Part shown: one piece after another, positions 46,127-55,227 of the stretch
How the letters are laid out: every line of letters starts with the position of its first letter
How positions within the stretch are numbered: the stretch's first letter is position 1
Assembly: GCA_002317135.1 (NCBI GenBank)
Contig: DCIX01000010.1
Span: 1-64,000, forward strand
DNA from: Bacteroidales bacterium UBA1715
Lineage (GTDB): Bacteria; Bacteroidota; Bacteroidia; Bacteroidales; UBA1715
DNA length: 64,000 nucleotides
Direction: 5' to 3'
Program-made: the position numbers and the translations under genes
The notes under the pieces: generated by a model
Told to the model about the DNA's origin: nothing
Databases searched by the model: none
The model's input: only the letters and a program-made list of their open reading frames with translations

Positions 46127-46840
46127 ATGTCTATTTCGGTTCAAAATATTACAAAACTGTACGGAACGCAACGCGCCGTTGACGGCATCTCTTTCGAGGT
46201 TTCTTCGGGCGAGATTGTTGGTTTCATTGGACCGAATGGTGCTGGAAAATCTACAACCATGAAAATTATTACAGGTTTCCTTTCTGATTTCGAAGGTACT
46301 GTAATGGTGAATGGAATGGATGTGAGGACAAATGCTTTGGAAGTTAAAAAGCATATCGGCTATTTGCCAGAACATAATCCGCTATACACGGAAATGTATG
46401 TTCGTGAGTACCTTACATTCGTTGCTAAAATGTATGGTTTAGGTAAAAATACGAAATCTGCTGTAGATAAAGTAATTGAGGAAATTGGATTGACAAAAGA
46501 ACAACATAAGAAAATCGGCATGCTTTCGAAAGGATATCGTCAACGTGTTGGTTTGGCTTCGGTGTTAGTTCATGATCCTGAGGTACTTATACTTGATGAA
46601 CCGACTACTGGTTTAGATCCAAATCAGTTGTTGGAGATTCGTGGTTTGATTGAGCAAGTTGGTAAATCTAAGACTGTTCTTCTTTCTACGCATATTATGC
46701 AAGAAGTCGAGGCAATTTGTAATAAAGTCATTGTGATTAGCAACGGACATATTGTTGCAAATGATACTGCCGATAATGTGAAACAAAATAAATCGCTGGA
46801 ACAAGCGTTTCATGAATTAACTGTACAGCCTACTGAATGA
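46127..46840 (+). CDS. GldA-like ABC transporter ATPase
   Basis: The 237-residue ATPase has Walker A GPNGAGKST, signature LSKGYRQRVGLA, Walker B VLILDEPTTGLDP and a switch His in STHIMQE. It closely resembles GldA, the ATPase of the GldAFG transporter linked to gliding in Flavobacterium. The ATG at 46127 is chosen over the TTG two codons earlier. No GldF or GldG permease is nearby, so the substrate is unclear. It overlaps the following transglycosylase (ATGA). Confidence 0.87.
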   Translation: MSISVQNITKLYGTQRAVDGISFEVSSGEIVGFIGPNGAGKSTTMKIITGFLSDFEGTVMVNGMDVRTNALEVKKHIGYLPEHNPLYTEMYVREYLTFVAKMYGLGKNTKSAVDKVIEEIGLTKEQHKKIGMLSKGYRQRVGLASVLVHDPEVLILDEPTTGLDPNQLLEIRGLIEQVGKSKTVLLSTHIMQEVEAICNKVIVISNGHIVANDTADNVKQNKSLEQAFHELTVQPTE

Positions 46841-48384
46841 GGAAACTATTTTGCTATATTACCGCTGGATTGTTCTGTGTGTCTGTACAGGCACAGGATA
46901 CTTTGACAACGGTTGATGCTGTAGCTTCTGATATTCAGGTTGAAAGTAGTGCTATCATTCAAAATTATAATACTCAATTAGATAGCGTAGTTAATCTGTG
47001 GTATGCTCAAAAGGCTGGTGCACTTGAATATCCAAAAGGTAAGCGACACCACGATAGCACTTATGTTCCAAAATTTTCGGAAAAGGAATACAAGCAACGC
47101 ATTGAGCAGATGAACTCTGTGGTGAATATTACGTACAATGCGAAGGTGCAGGCGTATATTGATGTGTATGCAAGTAAACGCCGAAATTCTGTTTCAACTA
47201 TGTTGGGACTGGCAGAACATTATTTCCCAATTTTTGAAGATATTTTTGATGAATATGATGTGCCGCAAGAGCTTAAATATCTTGCAATTATAGAGTCTGC
47301 CTTAAACCCAAAGGCGAAGTCACCTATGGGTGCTCGTGGTATTTGGCAATTTATGCCTTCAACTGCTAAAGTATATAACTTGAAGATTACTTCGTATATT
47401 GACGAACGCTGCGATCCTGTTAAATCGACCAGAGCAGCTGCGGCTTACTTGAAAAACTTATATGCAATTTTTAATGATTGGATTCTCGCAATTGCTGCAT
47501 ATAACTGTGGACCAGGAAATGTGAAAAAAGCAATCGCTCGTTCTGGTGGAAAAACAGATTATTGGCAGATTTACAATAACTTACCAAAAGAAACTCGTGG
47601 ATATGTGCCAGCATATATTGCTGCGTATTATGTGTTTGAACATCATGAACTTCATAATCTGTATCCTCGAACGGTGAAAATGCCACAGCTTGACACGGTG
47701 GTTGTGAAAAAGAAACTACACTTCAAACAAATTGCTGAATATCTTGATGTTCCTGTAAAGGAGATTAGTGACGTGAATCCACAGTATAAAGCCGATATGG
47801 TTCCATATAGCGAGGAAGGTTCTCCACTATATCTGCCAATCGAAATAGTTTCTCCGTTCTTGCGTTTGCAAGATTCCATTTATGCGTATAAAGATAGTTT
47901 ATATCAAAACTTGAAACCTGAAGTTGAGTTCGCTTCGTCTTCTGTGAAAACAGGAACAAGTACATCTGGAAAAACTAAGGTTTATTATACCGTTCGAAAA
48001 GGTGATACGTATGCGAAAATCGCATCAAAATATGGCGTATCTGTAAATTCACTTAAGTCGTGGAATCATAAGAGTAGCAATATGTTACATATAGGAGACA
48101 AATTAGTCGTATATGTTTCTGCTCCGGGTAGGGGAAACTATGCCCAAACCAAAACGACAGCTACTTCTACAGCTGCGTCTAAGTCAACTACAACAGCTTC
48201 TTCACAACAAAAATCTTCGACGGTGACAAAATCATCTTCGTCGGCTTCATATCATACGGTTCAATCTGGCGATACTCTTTGGAGTATTTCGCAACGGTAT
48301 GGAACTACTGTCGATGATTTGAAGAGTGTGAACGGTTTGACTTCTTCCCGCCTTTCATTAGGCATGAAATTACGTATCCCATAA
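46837..48384 (+). CDS. MltD-like membrane-bound lytic transglycosylase with two LysM domains
   Basis: The 515-residue protein has a signal peptide (1-20), an SLT domain (about 130-290) with the catalytic glutamate in LAIIESALNPKA and MGARGIWQFMPSTA, then linker and two LysM modules (about 384-430 and 468-515) separated by a serine/threonine-rich stretch. It cuts peptidoglycan glycan strands with anhydro ends. Confidence 0.94.
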   Translation: MRKLFCYITAGLFCVSVQAQDTLTTVDAVASDIQVESSAIIQNYNTQLDSVVNLWYAQKAGALEYPKGKRHHDSTYVPKFSEKEYKQRIEQMNSVVNITYNAKVQAYIDVYASKRRNSVSTMLGLAEHYFPIFEDIFDEYDVPQELKYLAIIESALNPKAKSPMGARGIWQFMPSTAKVYNLKITSYIDERCDPVKSTRAAAAYLKNLYAIFNDWILAIAAYNCGPGNVKKAIARSGGKTDYWQIYNNLPKETRGYVPAYIAAYYVFEHHELHNLYPRTVKMPQLDTVVVKKKLHFKQIAEYLDVPVKEISDVNPQYKADMVPYSEEGSPLYLPIEIVSPFLRLQDSIYAYKDSLYQNLKPEVEFASSSVKTGTSTSGKTKVYYTVRKGDTYAKIASKYGVSVNSLKSWNHKSSNMLHIGDKLVVYVSAPGRGNYAQTKTTATSTAASKSTTTASSQQKSSTVTKSSSSASYHTVQSGDTLWSISQRYGTTVDDLKSVNGLTSSRLSLGMKLRIP

Positions 48385-50228
48385 TGTGTGGAATTGCTGG
48401 ATATTACTCCATTGATAATGTGTTTAATTCTAGTGAATTAGATGCAGTCGGGAAAAGTATTACTTCACGTGGTCCGGAATATCAGGGAGTGTTTTCTGAT
48501 GATCGTGCAGGGCTTGTTCATAGACGTCTTAAAATCATTGATTTGTCTGATGAATCCAATCAACCGATGTTCTCGGATGATAGACGTTATGTGATAGCAT
48601 ATAATGGCGAGGTATATAATTATGATGAAATTCGTCGTTGCTTGCGTGGACAAATGCATACGAAATCTGATACGGAAGTTGTCCTTAAGTCATTAATAGA
48701 GTATGGGTTAGAGGCTATTGCCGATTTTAATGGCATGTTTGCAATTGCCTTATACGATAGCATTGAAAAGAAGCTACTTCTTATTCGCGATAGAATGGGG
48801 GTAAAGCCTTTATACTATTATTGGGATGGAAAGAATTTTGCTTTTGCTTCCGAAATTAAAGCATTACTTCAATTTAATGCTATAAATAAAAATAAAACAA
48901 TAAATTATTCTGCCTTAAATCAATTTTTACATCTTGGCTATTCTGGTGTTGACGAGACTATATATAATGGTATTTTTAAATTGCCTGCTGGCTCTTACAT
49001 GGAAGTAACCGAAACAGGTATTCATATTGAGAAGTATTGGTCTCCGCAAGATTGCATTACTAAAGATACGGTTGATGAATTATATTCTGCTAAAGAGATT
49101 CTTCGTGATTTGGTTGAACAGTCTGTTCGTTATCGCCTTCGTAGCGATGTTCCGTATGGTACATTCTTAAGCGGTGGCATTGACTCTTCGTTGGTTACAG
49201 CAGTTGCACAACGGAATCTTTCAACTCGATTGAAAACGTTTACAATTGGCTTTGCAGAGAGTAATTTTGATGAACGAACTCATGCAAAAGAAATTGCTGA
49301 GTATCTTGGTACAGATCATACAGATCTTGTTGTTACTGAGAAAGATGCACTTGCACTTGTTCCCCGTATTCTCGATATTTACGATGAACCTTTTGCCGAT
49401 TCTTCGGCAATACCAACTCTTATGGTTTCGCAACTTGCAAAAACGCAAACAACTATGGTTCTTTCTGGAGATGGTGGCGATGAATTGTTTATGGGATATG
49501 GTGCATATACCTGGGCGGAACGATTACAGAAACCTTTGGTTCAAACATTTCATAAACCAATTTCGCTTGTTTTAAGCTGTGGAAACTCTTGGAGTAAACG
49601 TGCAAGTAAGGTTGTTAATTATCCTGATAAAGAACGAATTCAATCTCATATTTTTTCTCAAGAACAATATTTGTTTTCTCAAAAAGAAATAGCTTCGTTG
49701 GTGTCTAAAGAATTTGTGCACGACTTTGTTGTTCCACAAGAAAGTGAGCTTGCACGCGAGTTGTCTGCAAAGGAAAAACAGGCATTGTTCGATATGAATT
49801 ATTACTTGCGCGAAGATTTGCTTACGAAAGTTGACCGTGCTTCTATGCATCACTCGTTGGAAGTTCGTGTGCCTTTGTTGGATTATACTATTGTTGAGTT
49901 TGCATTAAATTTGAATGAAAATCTAAAAGTACATAATGGAGTTCAAAAATATTTGTTAAAACAAGTTTTGTATGACTATGTTCCTGCTCATTTGTTTGCT
50001 CGTCCAAAGTGGGGATTTTCAATACCGTTGTGTAAATGGCTACACACAGATCTTCATTATTTGATTGATGACTATTTGAATGAAACTGCTTTGACGAAAA
50101 CTGGTATTTTCAGTCAGAAAAAAGTTCGCTCGCTTGTACGCCAATTCAATAATGGCCGAAATGATTATTTATATAACAGAATTTGGCAGTTGATTTTGGT
50201 ACAAAAATTCCTTCTAGAAAAAATATAA
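48384..50228 (+). CDS. asnB: Asparagine synthase, glutamine-hydrolysing
   Basis: The 614-residue enzyme starts MCGIAGYYS, with the nucleophile Cys2 exposed after Met removal. The glutaminase domain (1-200) is followed by the synthetase with PP-motif SGGIDSSLV. It overlaps the upstream stop (TAATG). Such AsnB variants also act in surface polysaccharide amidation, so the acceptor could be a sugar rather than aspartate. Confidence 0.92.
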   Translation: MCGIAGYYSIDNVFNSSELDAVGKSITSRGPEYQGVFSDDRAGLVHRRLKIIDLSDESNQPMFSDDRRYVIAYNGEVYNYDEIRRCLRGQMHTKSDTEVVLKSLIEYGLEAIADFNGMFAIALYDSIEKKLLLIRDRMGVKPLYYYWDGKNFAFASEIKALLQFNAINKNKTINYSALNQFLHLGYSGVDETIYNGIFKLPAGSYMEVTETGIHIEKYWSPQDCITKDTVDELYSAKEILRDLVEQSVRYRLRSDVPYGTFLSGGIDSSLVTAVAQRNLSTRLKTFTIGFAESNFDERTHAKEIAEYLGTDHTDLVVTEKDALALVPRILDIYDEPFADSSAIPTLMVSQLAKTQTTMVLSGDGGDELFMGYGAYTWAERLQKPLVQTFHKPISLVLSCGNSWSKRASKVVNYPDKERIQSHIFSQEQYLFSQKEIASLVSKEFVHDFVVPQESELARELSAKEKQALFDMNYYLREDLLTKVDRASMHHSLEVRVPLLDYTIVEFALNLNENLKVHNGVQKYLLKQVLYDYVPAHLFARPKWGFSIPLCKWLHTDLHYLIDDYLNETALTKTGIFSQKKVRSLVRQFNNGRNDYLYNRIWQLILVQKFLLEKI

Positions 50229-50233
50229 CAAGG

Positions 50234-50315
50234 TGTAGGGGCGAATCGCATACGCCCATACGGTTTTGTTAATCATTTTATTGTCAATTATCAATTATCA
50301 ATTGTCAATTAATAT
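50234..50315 (-). repeat. Composite intergenic repeat, copy A (inverted)
   Basis: From left: a hairpin with GGGCG / CGCCC arms (50239-50257), then a GTTAATCATTTTA module, then TTGTCAATTATCAATT units (50280-50309). Read on the minus strand this is the same order as copies B and C: TTGACAATT units, AATGATTAA word, GTAGGGGC-type hairpin. It sits directly upstream of the ribE -7 element. Confidence 0.72.
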
Positions 50316-50323
50316 TATCTTTG
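50316..50323 (+). promoter_or_regulatory. Candidate -7 element for ribE
   Basis: TATCTTTG fits TAnnTTTG, 23 bases before the ribE ATG. As at ffh, the TTGACAATT-type repeat abuts it. Confidence 0.45.
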
Positions 50324-50346
50324 CCTAACAAAAACCTATCAAAATT

Positions 50347-50949
50347 ATGTTTTCCGGAATAGTTGAAGAATGTGCCAAAGTAGTTGGCATAGAGAAAGAC
50401 CAAACAAACATTCATTTTACGCTTTCGTGTAGTTTCGTGAACGAGTTGGGCATTGACCAAAGTATTGCGCACAACGGCGTTTGCCTTACTGTTGTTCGTA
50501 AAACCGACACAACATACACAGTTACTGCTATGCAAGAAACACTTTTGAAGTCGAATTTGGGGGATTTGACAGTTGGAAGTGAAGTAAATGTGGAACGAAG
50601 CATGAATATGAACGGACGCTTAGACGGTCACATTGTACAAGGACATGTGGATCAAACTGCAACCTGCACTAAAATAGAAGAGGCAGATGGCAGTTGGTAT
50701 TTCACGTTTGAATATGAACCTTCACAAAAGGATTATATTACAGTGGAAAAAGGTTCGGTTACAGTGAATGGCGTGAGTTTGACAGTGGTCAATTCTCAAA
50801 GGAAATCATTCCAAGTCGCAATCATTCCTTATACATATGAGCATACGAACTTTCATACATTCAAAGTTGGTTCTCGTGTGAATCTTGAGTTCGATATTAT
50901 TGGCAAATATATTGCCCGCTACTTGGAATTACAAGGTACTGTAAAATAG
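50347..50949 (+). CDS. ribE: Riboflavin synthase alpha chain
   Basis: It dismutates two 6,7-dimethyl-8-ribityllumazines to riboflavin. The 200-residue protein starts MFSGIVEE and contains the two internally repeated lumazine-binding folds (SIAHNGVCLTV and SVTVNGVSLTV) with NGRLDGHIVQGHVD. comF follows 11 bases later. Confidence 0.96.
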   Translation: MFSGIVEECAKVVGIEKDQTNIHFTLSCSFVNELGIDQSIAHNGVCLTVVRKTDTTYTVTAMQETLLKSNLGDLTVGSEVNVERSMNMNGRLDGHIVQGHVDQTATCTKIEEADGSWYFTFEYEPSQKDYITVEKGSVTVNGVSLTVVNSQRKSFQVAIIPYTYEHTNFHTFKVGSRVNLEFDIIGKYIARYLELQGTVK

Positions 50950-50960
50950 CACGTTTTTTT

Positions 50961-51650
50961 ATTTGGCAGCGTCTTCGGGAGCTCATTCAACTATTCTTTC
51001 CCGAGACCTGTGAGGTTTGTGGTACCAATCTCCGGTTTGGTGAACATTTGCTTTGTACGGATTGTCTGCTCGACCTTCCGCAGTTGCACATGCATAACCT
51101 GGAGCATAATCCTACAGAAAAGTTATTTATTGGGCGTGTGCCGTTTATTCGGGCAACATCTTTCTTTTCGTACCAGAAGCATACAAATTATGCGCATCTT
51201 ATTCATAAGCTAAAATATCAGCATCGTGATGATATCGGAACCTTGTTAGGAGAAATGTGTGGCGTGGAATTGCAAAAATCTGGCTTTCTAAGCGATGTTG
51301 ATGCATTGGTGCCTATTCCTCTTCATCCAAAGCGAGAACGCAAGCGTGGATACAATCAAAGCGAAATTATAGCACAAGGAATTAGCCGAGTGACAGGCAT
51401 TCCTGTTCTATCGGATGCGGTAATTCGTTCTATTCATACAAATACACAAACTAAGAAGAATAAAACTGAACGCGCAAAGAATGTTTCAGGCATTTTTTCT
51501 GTTGTTGACGCAGCAGTTTTAGAGGGCAAACATATTGTTATTGTTGACGATGTAATAACCACCGGGGCAACCTGTATTTCGTGTGCCGAAACGATTTTAC
51601 AAAATGCACATACGAAAGGCATTAGTTTCGTTAGCATTGCATTGGCGTAA
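50961..51650 (+). CDS. comF: ComF-family phosphoribosyltransferase-like protein, probable ATT start
   Basis: The C-terminal half has the PRTase motif HIVIVDDVITTGAT and PLHPKRERKRGYNQS. Reading upstream of the first TTG (51048) gives (M)WQRLRELIQLFFPETCEVC ... LLCTDC, the ComF zinc finger with both CxxC pairs. No ATG, GTG or TTG exists in frame between the upstream stop (50886) and the finger, so translation from ATT at 50961 is the best explanation. ComF helps process DNA taken up in competence or recombination. Length 229 residues. Confidence 0.85.
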   Translation: MWQRLRELIQLFFPETCEVCGTNLRFGEHLLCTDCLLDLPQLHMHNLEHNPTEKLFIGRVPFIRATSFFSYQKHTNYAHLIHKLKYQHRDDIGTLLGEMCGVELQKSGFLSDVDALVPIPLHPKRERKRGYNQSEIIAQGISRVTGIPVLSDAVIRSIHTNTQTKKNKTERAKNVSGIFSVVDAAVLEGKHIVIVDDVITTGATCISCAETILQNAHTKGISFVSIALA

Positions 51651-51732
51651 TTAATTGACAATTGATAATGGACAATTGACAATTGTTTAAATGATTAATG
51701 TTTAATGTTGTAGGGGCGTATTGCATACGCCC
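51651..51732 (+). repeat. Composite intergenic repeat, copy B
   Basis: TTGACAATT units (51651-51685), the word AATGATTAATG (51690-51700), then a hairpin with a perfect 8-bp stem (GGGCGTAT / ATACGCCC, arms 51714-51721 and 51725-51732). It begins at the comF stop. Confidence 0.75.
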
Positions 51733-51773
51733 TTGTTTATTGTATTACATTAATTCCAACAACAACCATATAC

Positions 51774-51806
51774 AAAAAAAGAACCCCCGCCGATTGGCGA
51801 GGGTTC
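51774..51806 (-). terminator. Rho-independent terminator of the T9SS cargo gene
   Basis: An 11-bp stem with one mismatch (arms 51781-51791 and 51796-51806), G/C-rich, followed on the minus strand by a T-run (51774-51780). Confidence 0.85.
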
Positions 51807-51834
51807 CGATATAATTGAATTTATATTATTTCAA

Positions 51835-53004
51835 TTATTTTACGATTTTAGCTGTACCTTCAGCAGTTGCTACGAAGTAAACACCAGCTTCCAAAGAAGC
51901 GATAGAGAATTCTTGAGAAGCAGTTGCTACAACTTGACCAGCTACGTTGTAAACTACGATTTGACCAGCTGAGTAAACAACACCGTTTTCAATTGCTACA
52001 GCAGAAACTTCTTCTACAGCAGTTGGTTCAGCATATTTAGGAGCATCTGTTACATCAACAACAATTTTTGCGTTTTCGAAGATTACATATACACCTGATT
52101 TTGGAGATTGTGCTAAGAAGATATCTTTGAATGCAGGTGCTTTAGATGGATCATCAGTTAATTCCATTGAGAAGTTTACTGATACATTGTCGTTTTCTTT
52201 GATGTTAGCTTTGAATGTAGTCATTTCGCAAAGTGGTTTGTACCAACCAGCTACTTCTGAGCCATCGATCAATGTGAACATTACTTGAGAAACTTCGTTC
52301 AATGCTTTACCTGTGAAAGAAACGTTTACGAATTGACCTTTTTTTGCAGCAGCAACAGCGCTGTTAGTAGATGATTGGAATTTGTAACCATCTTCAGCAT
52401 TGTCAGCAGCACCTTGGTAAGTTAAGAAAAGACCTTCAACATCAAGAGCAGCTTGGTAGTTAACTTCCAAGTTGCAGTTAGAGATTGTACGAACTGGAGC
52501 TTGATCTGATTCTTTGTATGTAGTACCAGTCATTTCAGCAGCGATTACAAGGTTAGCAACTGTTAAGTCATTACCGAAAGAAGCTTTGTCAGGATCTGTT
52601 TGAGTTGTGTTAGTGATTGACAATACTGCAGTGTATTCGAATGCTACGTCTTTAGTAACTTCAATTGTTACCATTTCTGACCATGCACCCCAGTAGTTTA
52701 ATGCTTCAGTTTCGTCGATCAAAGCTAATTGGAATTTACCAGTGTAGTCAGGAGTACCTGATACTGTTACCATGAAAACTTCACCTTTAGCTGGAGTCCA
52801 ACCTGTTTCTTCAGTTGCATCGAAAACTGCTTGATCCAAAATCTTAGCAGCACCACCTTGGTATTGTACTGATTCACCGTTAGCATCCTTAGTACCCCAG
52901 CTGTTGTAAGGAATTGTAAGTGTGTTGTCAGAGTAGTCCCATTCACCTGCAAATGAAGCAACACCCATCAATGCAGATGTTAATAGTAAAAATACTTTTT
53001 TCAT
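51835..53004 (-). CDS. Secreted T9SS-sorted protein with duplicated domain
   Basis: Function unknown. Signal peptide 1-19 (MKKVFLLLTSALMGVASFA-G). Two homologous modules about 149 residues apart are visible: KGEVFMVTVSG...LALIDETEALNYWGAWSEMVT at 73-113 and KGQFVNVSFTG...TLIDGSEVAGWYKPLCEMTT at 222-263, a beta-sandwich pattern. The last ~60 residues (AVAIENGVVYSAGQIVVYNV...) fit a type A sorting domain. Own promoter and strong terminator suggest a monocistronic, perhaps abundant surface protein. Confidence 0.85.
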   Translation of the reverse strand: MKKVFLLLTSALMGVASFAGEWDYSDNTLTIPYNSWGTKDANGESVQYQGGAAKILDQAVFDATEETGWTPAKGEVFMVTVSGTPDYTGKFQLALIDETEALNYWGAWSEMVTIEVTKDVAFEYTAVLSITNTTQTDPDKASFGNDLTVANLVIAAEMTGTTYKESDQAPVRTISNCNLEVNYQAALDVEGLFLTYQGAADNAEDGYKFQSSTNSAVAAAKKGQFVNVSFTGKALNEVSQVMFTLIDGSEVAGWYKPLCEMTTFKANIKENDNVSVNFSMELTDDPSKAPAFKDIFLAQSPKSGVYVIFENAKIVVDVTDAPKYAEPTAVEEVSAVAIENGVVYSAGQIVVYNVAGQVVATASQEFSIASLEAGVYFVATAEGTAKIVK

Positions 53005-53045
53005 AATTTTTTGTTTTTAATTAATACAATAAATTTTTAACAAGG

Positions 53046-53077
53046 CAAATATAATGTTTTTTAAATATGTTGGCAAT
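53046..53077 (-). promoter_or_regulatory. Promoter of the T9SS cargo gene
   Basis: Minus strand ATTG-N20-TATATTTG, near the TTTG/TAnnTTTG consensus, 41 bases before the ATG. Confidence 0.55.
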
Positions 53078-53115
53078 ATAAAATATATTTTTTTGTAGAG
53101 ATATGTTTATCCATT

Positions 53116-53143
53116 GTAGAGAGGCGATTAATCGCGTCTTTAC
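53116..53143. repeat. GTAGAGACG-type palindromic repeat, copy 1
   Basis: A 28-bp near-perfect palindrome (GTAGAGAGGCGATT / AATCGCGTCTTTAC) in the gap between the Na/Pi cotransporter and the cargo gene. It differs from the 58698 copy at one base. Confidence 0.8.
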
Positions 53144-53179
53144 CTGTGCGTGTATTGTGTTTTTGTTATGTGGACGTTG

Positions 53180-54931
53180 TTAAATTTTAGGGGCAGCAAC
53201 GGTTTCTTGCGAGGTCACAATTGCTTGCGAAACATTTATAACAAAGTCACCGATTTTTTCGTAGATAGCATATAAACTACTATATAATGTACCAACTTCG
53301 TAGGTGTATTCTCCCGATTTGATTGCTTCCAAATGGGCGTCGCGGAGTAAGTTGCGGAATTCATTAATGTCTTCTTCTGCTTGATATGCCGAAGTTATGT
53401 CCACATCCTCGTAATTCTTCGAAAGGTTTGCATCCATAATAATTAATGCATGGCGTACACAGTCATACATCTTAAATAAATGTCCGTCGTTGTTCGCACC
53501 AAAGTTCATGTCTTGCTCGCGTTGTGCTTTCTTGGTAATGGAAATATGATAGATACTGTCGCCAATGCTTTCAAGATTATCGATAATTCTCAACATTGCA
53601 CTAATCTTCTTTGAACCTTCTTTACTACCAACGGCTTCGGAAATATGGGTAAGGAATTTTGCGATTTCAATCTCAAGTTTGTCGGTAATGTCTTCATCTT
53701 TAGAAATTTTCGCCATAATTGCATCGAAATCCTCGTTGGATTTAGCGTTGGTAAGTTTTGGAAGCAAGTCAAACATATTTACCACACGCGAAGAAAATAG
53801 GCGAATTTCTTGTTGTGCACTTTCAATGTCAAGTTCCGAAGTATTAACAAAGTGACTTGGAATATATTTTAATTTGAATACTTCCTCGCCTTCGGTTTCT
53901 GGTGTTTTCACCATCCAGTTTACAATGCGAATAATTTGTGGAATGAACCATGCTAAAATCATAGTATTCACCACATTAAAGAATGTGTGGAATATAGAAA
54001 GAGCCATTGGGATTGCCGTCGGTTCGTAGCCTTCTTGTCCAGGAAGTATGTATGGGTCGGCACCCATAACGGCAATAGTTATTTTGGCAATTAGTCGGAG
54101 TAACGGATAAAATACTATAAGCGTAATCACTACGCCAAGCACATTGAATACAAGGTGGGCGCGTGCTGCTTTTTTCGCCATTGTGTTGGCAACCATTGCG
54201 GCTATATTTGCAGTAATAGTTGTTCCGATATTTTGTCCCATAACCAATGCTACGGCAACGTCAAATCCTATCCAACCTTTGTAACACATTACCAATGTAA
54301 TGGCCATCATTGCGGCACTGGCTTGTACAACACAAGTCAAAATTGCTCCCACACAAATAAAAAGAAGGATAGAAAGGTAACCATAATCAGAAAGACGGCC
54401 TAATGTCTCAAGAAAACGAGGATATTGCGACAAGTCTGGCATAGCTTCTTGCAAGAAATGCATACCCATAAGTAACAATGCAAGTCCTATTATGAATTCA
54501 TGAATAGATTTCAGTTTGTCTTTTTTCATAAACATAAATGGAAGGGCAATGGCAATTGCGACTAGTGGGAATGTGAACGCATTGCTTGATTCGCTCAATC
54601 CAAATAATGAAATAATCCATGCAGTGACTGTGGTACCAATGTTCGCTCCCATAATAACTGCAATGGCACCTGCAAGCGAAAGTAGTCCGGCGTTTACGAA
54701 ACTCACCACCATAACTGTTGTTGCCGAAGATGATTGGATAGCTGTTGTAACGATAGTTCCAGTAAGAATTCCGCGGACAGGTTTATCTGTCATTTTTGCA
54801 AGAATAGTACGCATTTTGTTACCGGCAATTTTCTGCAAACTGTCGCTCATGAGCTTCATGCCGTACAAAAATACTCCTAATGCACCCGCTGCGACTGCTA
54901 TCATTATTACAATGTTTATGAATGATTCCAT
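53180..54931 (-). CDS. Na+/phosphate cotransporter with PhoU-like domain
   Basis: The 583-residue protein has two Na/Pi-cotransporter repeats (QSSSATTVMVVSFVNAGLL near 67 and QASAAMMAITLVMCYKG near 203) within about 8-9 membrane helices (1-350), followed by a soluble PhoU-like helical region (about 380-570). It probably imports phosphate with sodium, tuned by the PhoU part. The flanking gaps on both sides contain palindromic repeats. Confidence 0.92.
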   Translation of the reverse strand: MESFINIVIMIAVAAGALGVFLYGMKLMSDSLQKIAGNKMRTILAKMTDKPVRGILTGTIVTTAIQSSSATTVMVVSFVNAGLLSLAGAIAVIMGANIGTTVTAWIISLFGLSESSNAFTFPLVAIAIALPFMFMKKDKLKSIHEFIIGLALLLMGMHFLQEAMPDLSQYPRFLETLGRLSDYGYLSILLFICVGAILTCVVQASAAMMAITLVMCYKGWIGFDVAVALVMGQNIGTTITANIAAMVANTMAKKAARAHLVFNVLGVVITLIVFYPLLRLIAKITIAVMGADPYILPGQEGYEPTAIPMALSIFHTFFNVVNTMILAWFIPQIIRIVNWMVKTPETEGEEVFKLKYIPSHFVNTSELDIESAQQEIRLFSSRVVNMFDLLPKLTNAKSNEDFDAIMAKISKDEDITDKLEIEIAKFLTHISEAVGSKEGSKKISAMLRIIDNLESIGDSIYHISITKKAQREQDMNFGANNDGHLFKMYDCVRHALIIMDANLSKNYEDVDITSAYQAEEDINEFRNLLRDAHLEAIKSGEYTYEVGTLYSSLYAIYEKIGDFVINVSQAIVTSQETVAAPKI

Positions 54932-55010
54932 GTTTTATCTAATTTTTCGATGTAAAAATAGAACGCTATTGTTATGTGAATGTTAATCAATGTTAAATTA
55001 ATGTTAAATT

Positions 55011-55106
55011 AATTGATAATTGAGAATGGACAATTGACAATTATTTTTGAATGATTAATGTTCAATGATATGATTAATATTGTAGGAGCAGGGCTCTGCT
55101 CTGCCC
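55011..55106 (+). repeat. Composite intergenic repeat, copy C
   Basis: TTGATAATTGA units joined to AATGGACAATTGACAATT (same 18 bases as in copy B), then TGAATGATTAATG, then a hairpin GAGCAG / CTGCTC (arms 55086-55091 and 55096-55101). The order matches copy B; the hairpin sequence has diverged. Confidence 0.72.
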
Positions 55107-55148
55107 AAAATAAAACGCATATCCAAAATAAATATCGTTTTATTGGAA

Positions 55149-55180
55149 TTGTTGATACGTACGGCCGTATGTATCAACAA
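55149..55180. repeat. 32-bp palindrome
   Basis: TTGTTGATAC(G/A)TACGG arms, 16 bp with one G-T wobble and no loop. It directly adjoins the reverse-rubrerythrin terminator and may be a repeat-family hairpin. Confidence 0.8.
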
Positions 55181-55204
55181 AAAGGGCGGAGAAAATCCCC
55201 GCCC
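55179..55204 (-). terminator. Rho-independent terminator of the PerR-rubrerythrin operon
   Basis: A 9-bp G/C-rich stem with one wobble (arms 55184-55192 and 55196-55204), AAA on the plus strand as loop, followed by a T-run on the minus strand. Confidence 0.85.
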
Positions 55205-55227
55205 CTTACAACACAATTGTCGTTATG

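Noticed and set aside
45866..46375. A 169-codon open frame opposite pyrE and the gldA-like gene
   Set aside because: Shadow frame across two conserved genes.
50234..55106. CRISPR array
   Set aside because: Repeats are palindromic, unequally spaced, few in number and separated by genes; no cas gene is present.
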